Below are positions 48,001 to 60,635 of a DNA stretch of 64,000 nt, piece after piece. The stretch's first letter is position 1. Every line of letters begins with the position of its first letter. The notes beneath the pieces were generated by a model that was given only the letters and a program-made list of their open reading frames with translations, did not search any database and had not been told where the DNA came from. Source of the stretch: Colius striatus. Taxonomy: Eukaryota; Chordata; Aves; Coliiformes; Coliidae. The DNA lies in NCBI RefSeq assembly GCF_028858725.1, contig NC_084764.1, forward strand, positions 19,519,501-19,583,500, given 5' to 3'. Made by a program: the position numbers and the translations under genes.

Positions 48001-50730
48001 AGGAAGATGCAAGGCTATCAACCAACAACCAAAGGTTGAACTAATTTTATTGTAGGGGTTTTTTTTCTATTTCATAACTCTTTTCTCTCCTCTTTTCAGC
48101 TCATATGTGTTAGTTATTCACCTGTCCTTGTCCTGAGAATTGATTGTTGCATCCATGGGAAATTGCTGGCATGAAGAAAACGCAGTAATTAAAGTGAGGA
48201 AAGCTGATGTCAGGCTTATTTCTCCCTTTCAAATGAACTAAGAACTTCACCAAAAAACAGTTTTGGTGCAAAGTAAACTTTATTCCAGTGGATGCAATAT
48301 CTGTACTGACATAACTGAAATACCATTTATCGTATCTCTGTGACAATGGAGAACAACTGTGGAGCTCTGCGGTGGAGATCACCCTTAAGGTAAGGGTACA
48401 ACAGAAGAATTGCACATAAGAAGGCCAATAAAGCATGAGGCAAGGTTAATTAAGACTGCATCTCTGGGTCACACGAGTATCCCTTGGCTTGTTTTCACGA
48501 TACCAGCTAGCCATGGCCCTTCCCCACACAACTGCCTACAACTCAAGCATCCTTGTGCATATTACTGCTGCAGTATCTTTGAAGGACACAAAATCCTTGT
48601 GCCTTTGGCAGGATCACAGGGAGGTGGCCATGAAGAGATGCACTGTATGTCACATCTGGGACATGGGGTGCAGAAGTGCTTTCTGATGAGCTGAGCCAGC
48701 TGTGGGGCTCATAACCCAGCATGCTGGGGGGCTGAGGGCAACATTAGTAACTTGGGTTTTCCCACTGAGGACAGAGATACAGCTATAAAATTGTGAATTC
48801 TGGATATACTAAGCATCTCTCAACCTCCTGAAAGACATGAGCACTGAGGTGTTACGTAAATCCTGAAGGGATACAGCTCCCAGCTCATCCTATCGTTGAA
48901 AGGTATAAAGCCTCTGTGAGAGCTAGGCACTCCGGGATTATGGCTCAGTGTCCAGAGTGGAGTGGACCTGGGGTAACTTACAGTCTTTAAGGGCTTTATG
49001 CCTTCACTCAACACCTACAACTGTTAGGATTTCTTTTGCTTGGTTTCTGGAGATGACAGGACATACACCCTTAGTTTTGCCAGGTCTCATTGAAACACAG
49101 AATATCACAGACTCTCTTTCTTTTCCTGGATCCACACATAGATATGCTACCGAAAAACACTATTTGAGAGAGAGCATCACGTCTTTTCTGCTAAACTGGG
49201 TCACCTTTATACAGAGCAGCTACCACATATGTCCTCCTTCAGTGCCTGAGACCCATAGCTGTACCAGGTGGATATGTCATCAATCTTCCCGCAGAAGAAC
49301 CTCGCTATATTTTACAGTTCACAGCACCTCAGATTACTTCTTCAAATAAAAGTTCAGTGTTGTGGTCCCTCCCCTGGGAATTGCAGTGTCTGAGCTGGCT
49401 TTGCAGTACCAGGGTGATGCGGTTATTAATTCTTCTGATAGGGCTGGAGCAGTCACTGTCTGGTGGAAGGGCTTGTGCATTAGTACATAATACATCAAAC
49501 CTCTGGTGTGGCAGCCTCTTCTGAAGAGCAGATAAATTTTCCACTGCCCTGTGTGCCTCTGTGCAGGGCTTACCAGCATCAGGGAACTCGACCAAGAGAG
49601 AGGCAGGTTGGCTTTGATTAATCTGGAAAATATGACCTGCTTAAGATGCCACTTAACACAACTGTGGGTTTTCATAAAGAAGTCTTCTCATACAGTTCTT
49701 GGAGAAAAGTAAAAGGAGCTTAAGTAGGAAATAAACAGAAACAATTCTGTAATATAAATGACTCACTTTTCCACACGTTTTTCTCATGGAGGTGGTGAGA
49801 CAATCTCCTGCACTAGTGACTGTGGGAAAGTCCCCTTCACCCCATCTTTTTATTTTTTCCTCATACTCCTTCTGTTACTTCTCCAGAGAATAACTAGAGC
49901 TGTATGGGTCTAGGCTGTCCACTGTTTTATATTCTACATTATCTAGTTTTGTTTATCTGAAGCTGAAGTTCAGAAAACAAAAAAGAAAAGAATGGAAAAT
50001 GGTAACAGGTTTTCAGAGTACCTGCTGTTTTCCGTTTTTCTGGGTTTGGGCTTCCCACCCTTTTCTTTCTAGCAGGCATCTCTTCATGAAACAGAAGTAG
50101 AGTTCATCGCTTTGCATTTCAGAAAGTAGTCTTCCAAACACAGTAGATGTTTTCATCTGTATTTTCTATGCACAGAAACTAGATGTGGAATAATATCAGA
50201 GCAAAACTGGCAGTGTGCGGCTGGGCATTGAAAAAATGGATCCATTCAAGACTGTTTTGCACCCTCAGTCCTAAATAACTGATTTATGTTCCAGATGAAT
50301 TTCTACAGCAATTTACAGTTCTATTTTTTCAATTATCCATTTTTCCCCTATTGAGATCTTGTTCATTTTCATTTATCTCTGCAAAACCTTTTTTTCCTGC
50401 TTGTAGTACCATTATGTCTTCCCTGACTATTTCTTTGAAATTAAGTGCTTGGTTCTTTATCTTTCCATCATTAATTACCAATGTCTTTTTGACCTCTGCT
50501 TTGTAAGTTACCATGTCACATTTCTATTTCCTATCTTTTAGACTTGCTTTAGATTTTTTTTTCTTTAACGACCTGCTCTGAATAGATTTGTTCTTGTTTC
50601 TCAGTCATTTCCCAGAATGGCCACACATCTGAACCTTTGCCCTCTTTTCTTGTTTTTCATCTTGCCTCTCTTGTATCAATGATCTAGTAAAAAATGTATT
50701 TTACAGTTCCCTGAGGCCAAGCCACTCTCC

Positions 50731-50791
50731 ATTTTTATAATTATTATAATGATATTTATAATTATAATTATTTTTATTATATATTTATTAA
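50731..50791. repeat. AT-rich simple repeat
   Basis: About 60 nt made almost only of TTATAA/TATTTA units. Confidence 0.9.
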
Positions 50792-51113
50792 AGGTATCTC
50801 GATAACCTTTTGCTAGGACTCTCTTTTGAGGGCCAGATGCAGTCAGGTGTGAACGGAAGTAGTGCCACTATAGGACTTCACGTTTGGTTGACGAAATGGG
50901 AATAATATGAACATAAGCCACCCCACAAGTATTGGATTGCTGAAATGTTAGTTTAAAGAGCTGAGGTTTTTTTTTCCTGTGGAAAAATTGTGAACTTTTT
51001 TTGTAACTTCCTTGATGGTAGATGGGTAACACTTTGCTAATTCAGGAAGATTCAAACCTGTCCTTAGGTATCCAAATTATTTATTGAGCCAGTTCCATAT
51101 GTATCATTTTGCC

Positions 51114-51246
51114 ATAGAATCACAGAATGGTAGGGGTTGGAAGGAACCTTTAGAGATCATCTAGTCTAATCCTCCCTGACAAAGCAGGTCAACCTAGATC
51201 AGGTCACACAGGAATGTGTCCAGGTGAGTTCTGAAGACCTCCATTC
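51114..51246 (-). mobile_element. CR1 LINE 3'-end fragment
   Basis: The plus strand reads ATAGAATCACAGAATGGTAG followed by GGGTTGGAAGGAACCTTTAG and AGATCATCTAGTC, then AGCAGGTCAACCTAGATCAG and GTCACACAGGAATGTGTCC. This is a textbook avian CR1 terminus in reverse complement. The 8-mer terminal repeat (AGAATCAC type) is at the left end, so the element lies on the minus strand, severely 5'-truncated. Confidence 0.92.
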
Positions 51247-52565
51247 CTTACAGTATCATTTTTCAACCTCTTCTTTCTCCATAGTTGTTCCCGGAGACTT
51301 TTTTTTATTTTGTAGTTGAAAAAAATCAGATAGCTCATAAATTATTTTCCTATCTTTGCCAAATCTCCCATTAGCATCAGCAGTGTCTCATTTAACGAGT
51401 GAGGTTAGACTCTAGCACCGCCTTAAGTGTGCCTTTCTCAGGGAAGGATGGCTAGGAAGGAAGGCCAGCTGTTTTTTTCAAACCTGTAAGAGCGGCTGGG
51501 CCTTGTTGAAACATATTTAACAAATGTGTAAAGGGAGCCATGATAAATGCAGGCATTTGCTGTCATTTTGTTCTTTTAAATAAATAACCGAGCATAATGA
51601 GTCTCAGCCACAGGATGAACATAATGAACCTCCAAAAAGATGTAGCCTTAGAGCAATATTTACCACTGAGGAAGGGATTGTTAGAGAAACAAAAATTGTT
51701 TAGACGTTAGTGGGTGAGATAAGAATCTATTAAAGGAATTAAAAGCAAAGATGATTCATCACACATTTATGCTTATTTGTAAGAGACACACGAAAGGCAG
51801 GGATTTCAAAACATTTGTATTAGAAAAACATCAATAATAAAGCCCCCTGGTTTAATTTTTCAGTCTCTTGGGCTTCAAAAGAAGACGTGACTTGTCCACA
51901 TTTGCCTGGAAAAACATATAGGACTGGAAAGTAGCAAAGGCTCAGTTTGCTTTGCTGCATTTCATTTTTAGATTGGTCACCTACATGATTTTTACTTTTC
52001 TTCTGTACAAAAATCTAGGAGCTGTTTTCCTTGCACTGGGTCAGATTTCTCACGTGTTCCAAAGGGGTGAAGCAGCATCTCAAGATGTTGCTGCTGAGGC
52101 TGCTGTGTCATGCCAAGGAAAACCCACCTCACTTGGTCACTCCTCATTCCTGTGCCCGCTGCCCTTCTCCAGTCAACCCACTGCTCCTCCTGCTAAGAAA
52201 ACCACCCTGCAACAGAGGTCAAGGTAGTTAATTAACTGCCTGTGTTTTGCTTTCCAATGTCATTGGTACAAGATCATTGCAATGGGTTAGTGTAAAGATT
52301 TAGTTATGGTGGGACCACACTTTTTTGATGTCATATGGGCACTGGAGCAAAGTCTTACAGCACAACTGTGGTATAAATTTTATCTTAAAGTGTTTTTTCA
52401 TAGCAGAATACAGATAATATTGATAATGCAGTATGATTGCTATAGTACAGGATTTTTATGGGTGTATTTGCTATAGGGGGATAATGGTGAACATAGTAAC
52501 AAAAGTAAGACATAAAGAAGTGAAACTAAAGGAGAATATGCACAAAACCAAGCAAGCTGTCAGTA

Positions 52566-52640
52566 TAGAAGCACAGAATTGTTACAGTTGGAAAGACCTT
52601 TAAGATCATCGAGTTCAGCTACTAACCTAAGACAGCATTG
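52566..52640 (-). mobile_element. CR1 LINE 3'-end fragment
   Basis: The plus strand reads AGAAGCACAGAATTGTTACA followed by GTTGGAAAGACCTTTAAGAT and CATCGAGTTCAGC. This again is the reverse complement of a CR1 3' end, but of another subfamily type (AAAGACCTTTAAGATCATCGAG) than the copy at 51.1 kb. Confidence 0.88.
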
Positions 52641-54049
52641 TGGCACTGTTGGAAGAAAACAGCAGTTACAGTTTTGCAAATCTTGATTCCTTATGTTGCA
52701 CAGCTGGAGTTTTTCTGAACAATATTATTTTAGATGTCTCCTGTAAGTTGAGCATCTATTCAATAGCCTTTGAAAACAAACTGGGTTGTACCAGCTCCTG
52801 CCAGTTTGGATGAGGGGTCAGTAAAATCCTGACATGGTGGAAAGCAGTAATAATTTCCCCGGTGTGGGAGTGGTATGTCAAGGACCAAACATACGTTTAA
52901 GGCTGAGCAGCAGTCAGGAAAGGCTGAGCTGGAGAGGAGAGGGAAGAGATGTTTCCCTGTGTGAGAGGGGTCCCGGCGAGCCTGAACGTCATGGGCTCCA
53001 CTGAAGTGCTGTGGCTCCATGCCCATCCTTGGCTTCTGACTCAGTAGAGCCCAGTGCTGAATACATAGTGTCAGGTACAGCCCAGCAGCTCTGTGGCTCC
53101 AAGAAGATGTGCAACACTGTTGGGAAAATGAAGCTGTGATGAGCTCAGGTCTGCAGGTCCTGCCAGGCTTCTCCTGTCTGCCCCACGGATTCATTCCGAA
53201 GGATGACAAGGCCATTGGGAGGGGTGAGGAGATGGAACGGACCGTGAGGCCCAGAGATCTCACACGTTCCTTTGAAAGGTGGTATTGGGTCTAGAAAGGT
53301 CTGTGGAAAGTTAAGGGAGGTATACCTGTGTGTGGAGGCATCCTCCCCATCCCCAAAACGCCACCTTCCTGTGCCCAAGCTGGGTACAGCAGGCACTGAA
53401 ACCCAAACTGGCTTTCAGGGCCTTGCTTTTCAGAAAAACTCAATTCCTTTCTGAAGTGCAATTTCATGAAAATAATTTTTTAAAAAAGACAATCCATATT
53501 TGGAGAATTAAGAAAAACTATCAGACTTGTTTCTTTTCATGGCAATTATTCTCTTTACCCTCTACCATTTAAAAAGGCCAAACTGCGTTGCTTTGCTCCC
53601 TCTTCAAGTAGCGATGAGCCTTGTAGACACAAACAGGGCACAGGACATTTCAACTCCAGAGCTGTCCGTTTTGCACATGCATAATGGTCTTTTATGATCC
53701 TTTATGCTAAGGAATAGCACACAGCCATAGGAGTCACTGCCTCCTTTGCTGCAATACCCAATGTTCGCTGTAAGTCCTGACCCCACTATCCTTTAGGGCT
53801 ATTTTCATTCCTGATACAGTTCTATCTCTGTATCTTCCAACCAAACATACTGTGCTTCTGTTTAACTGTTTATTTATAGTCATAAGAGAAATAAACATAT
53901 AAAATAAATGCATCTTGATGCATAGCTGTGCAAGAGTACAGATGTTTTATTAATGAAAATGAATCCAGCTTTTTGTAAGTCATGGCAGTAATATAACATA
54001 TCATTGTTTGCTTCTCTGCTAGATGGTCCCTGCTGTTTTTACATAGAAA

Positions 54050-54300
54050 TTCCTGTAATACTTAATGGACATCTGGAAGAATTCAGCCAATTAATCGAAT
54101 TCACGCAGGAGCTAGGCTAATGGCTGTCTGAAAGGCAGATTACATTAAATCAAACTTGCAATATGAATGAAAGTACTTAATCATACATGCAACATTCATT
54201 AGACGCGGCACAGCAAGTGTTTTGATTACTTTAATGAAAGATCAGGTAAAGTGCATCAACTGAACAGATTGAAGAGACAGCATGCTTACAAATGTTTGAT
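54050..54300. promoter_or_regulatory. Candidate conserved non-coding element
   Basis: Repeat-free AT-rich stretch with many homeodomain-type cores (CCAATTAATC, CATTAAATC, CTTAATCATAC, GATTACTTTAATG) and no coding potential. Enhancer identity is inferred from texture. Confidence 0.3.
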
Positions 54301-54352
54301 TATGTTGACTATCAACAGGAACAGTGCCAGTAATTTATAGCAAAACATATTT

Positions 54353-54376
54353 GGAGGAGGAGGAGGAGGAGGAGGA
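54353..54376. repeat. (GGA)8 microsatellite
   Basis: Eight uninterrupted GGA units. Confidence 0.95.
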
Positions 54377-57300
54377 TGGAGACAGTGAACTTGGGAGGGG
54401 AAGCGAAATTTGGGCCTTGCCTCCAAGCACTGTAATTAATAGTCAGGATGGCAAGACTTAAATGAAATGTCACAAAAGAAGCAAAACAGATGTATTTGGA
54501 GAATCCTGTGTGGCAACTGCTAGGCATCTCTTATCTTTGCAGTACTTGGAGCCTGATGCTGCTTTTGAGTCCCCTGTGTTTTGTCTGAGTTTGGGGTAAA
54601 CAGCACTGAGTCTTCACTCAAAAAATATTTTCAAACCAATGAGATTCGTGGTCAGTTTTTCAGTCTGCAAAAGGTAACAGTTTCAGATCTGTGCTGCTCT
54701 TCCCCAGATCCACCCGCAGCTGCCACTGCCCTCACCTCCTGCCGCAGCTGTGGGCTCCCAGGGAGCACAGTGCAGCTGCAGAGGAGCTTTGGCTACGGCT
54801 CATCCTGAGGTACTGACACATTTTCCCTTTCTGCCCTTGCCAGCCAGCTGAGCACACTGTCATTGCCCCCCTCCAGGGCTGCCCACAGGTGTTGGTCCCC
54901 CCAGAGCTGGGCAGAGCCTCCAGCCAGCACTGCAGCTACTGCCTTCGGAAGCTTCATGGATGACGGGCATTTGCCAGGTCTCCCCTGGAGATCAGACTGA
55001 CCTCAGAAGCCAAAGGTGTCCTTTTGGAAAAGAGCAGCGGGTCTCTGGCTCAGTGCTGCCTTTCCCTTGCCTTTCTTCTTCATATTCCCTGTAAGGAGAT
55101 GAATCACCATTTCCTCCTGAGAGCTGTTGTCCTCCTTGATGCATTTGTGAGATGCAGGGACTCAGCTCAGATGCGGTTTATTCCCTGTAATGCAATTTCT
55201 CTACTAGTTTCTTTAGGATGCTGCTCTGCACAGATGTTTGTAGACAGCTTTCTATGTTGGTTTGCTTTCCTTCCCCCATTCCCTGCCACTGTTTTTCCTT
55301 ATTGCTGCATTTCTGCATCTATGCAACTGTTGCTGTCGATGTCTCCCATATTGCCACCTGCTTTGCAGTGTCCAGGACATATCTGGCCCTTATTCCTCAA
55401 TAATTCCTGCCATTCTTTTGCTTGAGCAAGCAAAGCTGCAAGAACATCCTTTTGGCAGCAGCTACCTGCAGCTTGGGCAAGAGAGGAAACCAGGAATTCA
55501 GTGGGACTTGAAGAAAAGGTAAGGAGAGCTAGAGTAGGGATGTGTGAAAGGTCTCGGGCAACATCCTTGAAGAATTACCTGTTGCTCTTCTGAGTCAGAG
55601 GAATATTCTGGAGGAAGCTGGCCTTGGCATAGGGGCATGAAAAAATTCAGGGCAGGAGGGGAAGACGAAAAACGTAAATATTTTCCCGAGGGCTCATCTT
55701 CCTGCACTGCCAGCTCTGAAGGACACATTCCAGTGCCAGCACAAGAGCAGGACAAAGTGTGGCCATAACAAAGTATTTGTGGTTGTGATTCACTTGGTCC
55801 CGCTCTCCAAAAGCCATCTGGATTGAGCCCTTTTTGGAAATTAAGCAAACCGCACATTTTTACTGTCCTGGCAAAACTTTATTGGAGGCAGGCACTGAGC
55901 TTCCCAGCCCAGTGTGCACCATCAGTAGCACTCAGGAGCTTCATTTCTCCCACCCTGCTGTTTCCTCATCCTCCTCTTGTCTCCCTAGTTGTTGCAGAAC
56001 TGCCCACCTATCTGCGTGTCCATCTGCATGCAGTGCAGCTGGGACTCATCCTCACTCAAAGCCATTGTTGCTACTCATATAATTAATAACAATGACCTTT
56101 CTGTATATGGAGTATCTTTTTCAGTGAATTACAACATATAATGATACTGCTGAGTATCTCATGCCAAAGGAAGACAAAGCTTCCTATTTATGACATGGTG
56201 AGAATCAATAAATAACTCCATTACAGGCAAATTTCTTGTGGCAAATGGCTTCAGACTGTGAGGTATGAGTTGAAATCCATAATGAAGCAACGAAAGTCGT
56301 AATGGTCCCATTGAGGCACTCAGATGACTTGTACGAGTTTGGGAATGTTAGGCTGCTCCCTGGAGAGGACCTGGTGTCCCCGTGATGGGCTAATGCACAC
56401 AGAAGTAGGGAAGAGAGGGAGCACTCATTTGGCCCTTATGCTGCTGCTCACTGACAGAGTAGGGACCGGAGCTGCACAGTCACCATCCTCCCAGTATCGG
56501 CTTAGTGATGGCAGCACCAATAGCATCACTATATTTACCAAAAAATAGAGGAAGGCTGAATGTTTTGATTTGAAATCCCTTCAGACCCCTCTAGCCTGAG
56601 TACCTTCACAGAGCAGTGTTGCCTACCTTGTCTTATGGAAAGCTTTTTGTTAGTATTTGAGCAATGAAGAAAACATAGCAGCTGTTAGCATCGTTTCCCC
56701 CTTGAGGCAGATCGTCCTCAGGTAAAACGAAACACAATTAAGGTACCAGCAAGGTCAGTTATATTAGACAATCCATATCCTCATAATGTAGATATTTCCT
56801 TCAATGTTTGTCACCAGCATCAAATCCCCAACTGGCGCTAGATAATTGGCAGCTTCCTTCTAGGGGAAAGATGAAATGGCTTGTGCTGCCACCAAATCCA
56901 GCCTGAATTTTGTTTGTGTAAGTGCTGGAGCCTGGGGGTGGTATCGCTCATCTAGCTATATTGCTAGAGAGTCATGTATTAAGGATGGGCTTCTGAGATG
57001 GCTTCTGACTCCCTCCTATTTACTGCTCCTTTAATTACAAACCAGATGTCAGGGGAAGATTTAAAAGTCAACTTCATTTGAAATTCTGAAATATAAAAAA
57101 CTCGACCACAACATTTTTTTTTGTGGTGGAGAGGAGAAACATGAAGGAGAGAAATATTCTTTAATCCTTTGCTTATAATTCTTTTCTTTTCTATTTTTAA
57201 TTCCTTTTTTTTTTAATGTTGTGGTTATTTTTTCTTTTATTAAGTGACCAAAGGCATTTCTCTTTTTCTTTCTGCCCCCTCGGCCCCTAGAAGAGTTTTA

Positions 57301-58140
57301 GGCTTTTCTCTGAGAACCAGACCTCACCCAAGACCTTCATACATTCCTTTCACTGTTTATGCCCCAAGACTGTTTGGAAACAAATGCAGCTGCTTGCTTG
57401 CTTGACAACGTTTTATTTGGGCACTGTGTTACAGCTCCTGTCCAGCACAGGCTGCCGGGTGCCTGGCAAGGAGCTGGCACTGGCCTTGGCCTCTGTGGAG
57501 GCACAGCTGTGGCTGGCAGCAACGGGACCTCCACCTCGCTGACAGAGACTGGGGTTCCTGGGCACCGTGTGGGTGCTGGAATGGAGAAGGATCTGCTGGT
57601 GCCCTACTCTTGAGCCCCTTGTGCAATCAGACCGAGCATCCTCCAGAAGGCACCAGGAGCCCTTTGCTCCGAAGGTACCTAGTGGAGTCTGGAGTCTGTT
57701 CTCACTTTGGAAGATCCTCAAGGGACTGACCTAGCCATCGATTACTGAATCTTGACAAGGCTTGAATGGGCCTCACAAGCTTATTTTAGCAGTAAAGTTA
57801 TATACAAGGATAAAAGTCCCTTCACAAAAAATGGGGACATTTCTGTCCACAAAAGGAGACAGAGCAGTGCCCCACCACTCTTGCTTCCACTCCCTAACAC
57901 ATTAGCATTCAGTGCCAACCAGAAAGGAGGGAATAGTCTGAGAAGGCAAAGGATGTATGAGGAGGAATCGGTTCTTCATCCTTGTTCTCACCTCATCAGT
58001 TCCCCACCAGCCACTGCATTTTTCCACTAGAAGTTTGATTTCCTATTTACTGCGGGATTAACCCTTTGGTTTATCTAAGGTCATCTAAGGATGACATTCA
58101 TATACAAATGGAAAAAAGTTTGGGAATGCTGTAAGTCTGT

Positions 58141-58160
58141 GAAAAAAAAAAAAAAACAAA
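58141..58160. repeat. A tract
   Basis: A run of about 14 A followed by CAAAAACC. No retrotransposon body was recognised next to it. Confidence 0.85.
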
Positions 58161-60528
58161 AACCAACACAGCAAATTTCCACAAGATTTGGGGGGGAAGA
58201 ATGCTAAATATCCTTATAAATCATCTGAATATTCTAACTATAAGATTTCTGGAAGGAGTAAAAGCTAAATCCATGTAACAGTTTGAAAACCTTAGAAGTT
58301 GTGAGAACTGGAGGTAAAGCTAGTCACTAGAGCTAAACTGACTTGTGGATGCAGGAAGAAGGGAAATGATCTGTGCTCACAGAATGACAACGCTGTGTGA
58401 CGACACTGCGAGTGGGATCCAGGGCACTGGCAGGTAGCACTGTGGCAGGGGCCGCCTGGGGAAACTATGTTTAATGAGACAAGTCACAAGGTGGATGGAA
58501 CAACTTGAATCCTGGAGCAATTTTGCTAGTGTTTTTGTTACAGATCTGCAGGTGCTGGCATGTGCTGCAGCAAGGCCGATGATGAGTGCTGCAGTTTTGG
58601 GTTCCACCTCAGAAACTGATACTAAAGTGGAGTCAGACAGTGACAGCTACAAGAAGGCTGTGCTGCAAGGGCACTGTGGAGCATGTAGGAGGCAGAGACT
58701 CTCACCAAATCATGAGGAAGAGCCAAGAAGTGCAGTGGAAGGGGAAGCAGGTGGGGGAGTGATTCCACCTCTGTGACTTTGGGACAGGGGACTCTAAGCT
58801 ACTCCTCTAGTCTTCCTGTGACCTCTGGGCCCTGTCAGCCCATGTCACTGGGAGCCTGATGATATTCCCTGATGCAACCTCAGCTAACAGCTTTTACAGG
58901 AGAAACATTTGGATTCCCAGTATGTGCACTCGGTGCACCTGCTTTCCAACTAGCACTTCACCTCCCACTGCTCCTGTGCAGGAAAAGGCATCGCTGGGTT
59001 TTTCCTCACCCCTTGGGACAGAAGCTGAGATGGACATTCCAACTACAGACTATTTTTGCAATGTGACAAAAGCAAATGAACCATTAATGGGAACATTGCT
59101 TACAAGAGGAAGCTGAAAGAACTAGTGTCATATTGCATGGAGGAACCATATAAAACCGTGGATCTGTAACCAGAGATCCAATTATTCAGTCAGAAATGTA
59201 GTTGGGAAGTCCCAGTTATGAAGGCCAACCCAAATCTTAGGTAAAAATCATGCAGCCGGTCAGTGGCGTGACCTAACTGCACTGCAGCACGGCTCATCAG
59301 TCCCAGTACAATGGTTGTACTGACAAAAGGTGATCTCTAGCCCACAGTCTGTAATTTAATCTAAAATCCAGTGCAATCATGAAAATGGAGGAAAATGGGA
59401 GAGGAGAGTAATATAAAACATGACTAAGACTTTGCTAAGCAAATATAATCAGAGCACTTACACAGACAAGTGGTTGCGTTTGGAGCAGGTGGGGCGTCTG
59501 TTCTGGTGCGAAGGCTTCAAATCTTCCTTGCCACTTCTGGAAAGCCCCTCGGTGTAGAGGGGCTGGTCCTCCCTTTCTCCCGGTGTTCTTCAATTTCTTC
59601 TGCTAGTGAATGGTCCCAAGGTGATGGGTCCGACCGTACTACCGTGGTAAGGGATGTTTGTCCCTGGGCATGGGGTTTCTGTCCCCGGGCAAGGAATGAA
59701 GTCAGGCTTTAGAGCGTTCCTTTTCAAGGGCACGCCATCTTGTGTGTACTGCCAGCAGCAGGTCTCCGGGCGGGATCGCACCGTCCTGCCTCCAAAACTG
59801 GGCTCGGATCAGCGAGTGATCAAACAGGAGATGTCGGTAACGCGCGGAGGGGCCGCGTGCGACCCGCTGCAAGAGCGCTTCATTCCCCACTGACACAGCA
59901 GCATCCCTGAACAGGCGATGAGTGGTTTAGCAAACACCACTACCGCCTCGCTTCAGGGATGCACCAGCTGCCCCGTGGCTCGCGGCGCACTTCGTTGCCA
60001 ACTCAGCCCTGCCTGCCCTGGACTCGGCGGGAGTCCGAGAGTGAAGTTGCCGGGGGACCACGGCCTCAGCCGTTACATAGACCAGCGACTGAGAATTTGG
60101 AGCGGCAGTGGTAATTCTGCTCTCGCACCGGGAGCTCGCCTTAACTCAACATCTTTCTGACTACTTGTGGGCAAACTCTCGATGTGGCAGCGTTGAAGGA
60201 CTGAGCGGGCTCCCAGCTCTCGCTCCTTGCCGAAGGAAAGACGGGTCCGGCCGGCCCCGGCGATGGGTGAAGTCTCCTGGTACAAGCACCCGCGACAAGA
60301 GGCTCCCGCCGCAGCCTTGCCCTGCGCTTCGGCCGTCGGGCTGCGGCGGCGCCCCGGCCCCGCGGGGTCTCTCCCGTGGGACCCTCGCTCACGGCCCTAC
60401 ACCTCCCTCAGCCCCACTGCGTGCGCTCCCGGAGACACCCCCGCCCGGTCCTGCAGCCCGAGCCCGCCGGCCGTGGGGAGCCCCAGCCCGCCCCGACCGC
60501 CACCTCCCCCCGCCGCCCCCAACTCCTC

Positions 60529-60533
60529 ATTGG
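60529..60533 (-). promoter_or_regulatory. INSM2: Inverted CCAAT box of INSM2
   Basis: ATTGG on plus (CCAAT on minus) in the context CTCATTGGCCGCCG lies 56 nt upstream of the TATA box, a typical NF-Y position. Confidence 0.6.
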
Positions 60534-60554
60534 CCGCCGCCGCCGGAGGGAGGA

Positions 60555-60560
60555 TGACGC
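60555..60560 (+). promoter_or_regulatory. INSM2: CRE-like half site upstream of INSM2
   Basis: TGACGC in GGATGACGCCC, 30 nt upstream of the TATA box, resembles an ATF/CREB half site. The motif is short, so this is only suggestive. Confidence 0.35.
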
Positions 60561-60584
60561 CCGGGCGGGAGCGGGCGCCGGGGG

Positions 60585-60591
60585 TATAAAG
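60585..60591 (+). promoter_or_regulatory. INSM2: TATA box of INSM2
   Basis: TATAAAG in GGGGTATAAAGGCC, 45-51 nt upstream of the start codon. Transcription would begin near 60,612-60,618, leaving a very short 5' UTR of about 20 nt. TATA within a CpG island fits a cell-type-restricted gene. Confidence 0.75.
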
Positions 60592-60635
60592 GCCGAGCGG
60601 GCCGCCGGTGCCGCGTCCCGCCGACCCGCCCCACT

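Larger units (their letters stand above)
40730..59980. other. Intergenic desert, INSM2-proximal part, no supported gene
   Basis: No recognised coding exon or RNA gene. It contains two CR1 fragments (51.1 and 52.6 kb), AT and AGG simple repeats, a perfect hairpin near 42.0 kb, and several AT-rich enhancer-like stretches. Confidence 0.65.

Noticed and set aside
55024-55425. 133-codon plus frame with many hydrophobic and Cys residues, resembling a membrane protein
   Set aside because: The hydrophobicity follows from T/C-rich DNA. No start context, no partner exon and no family match.
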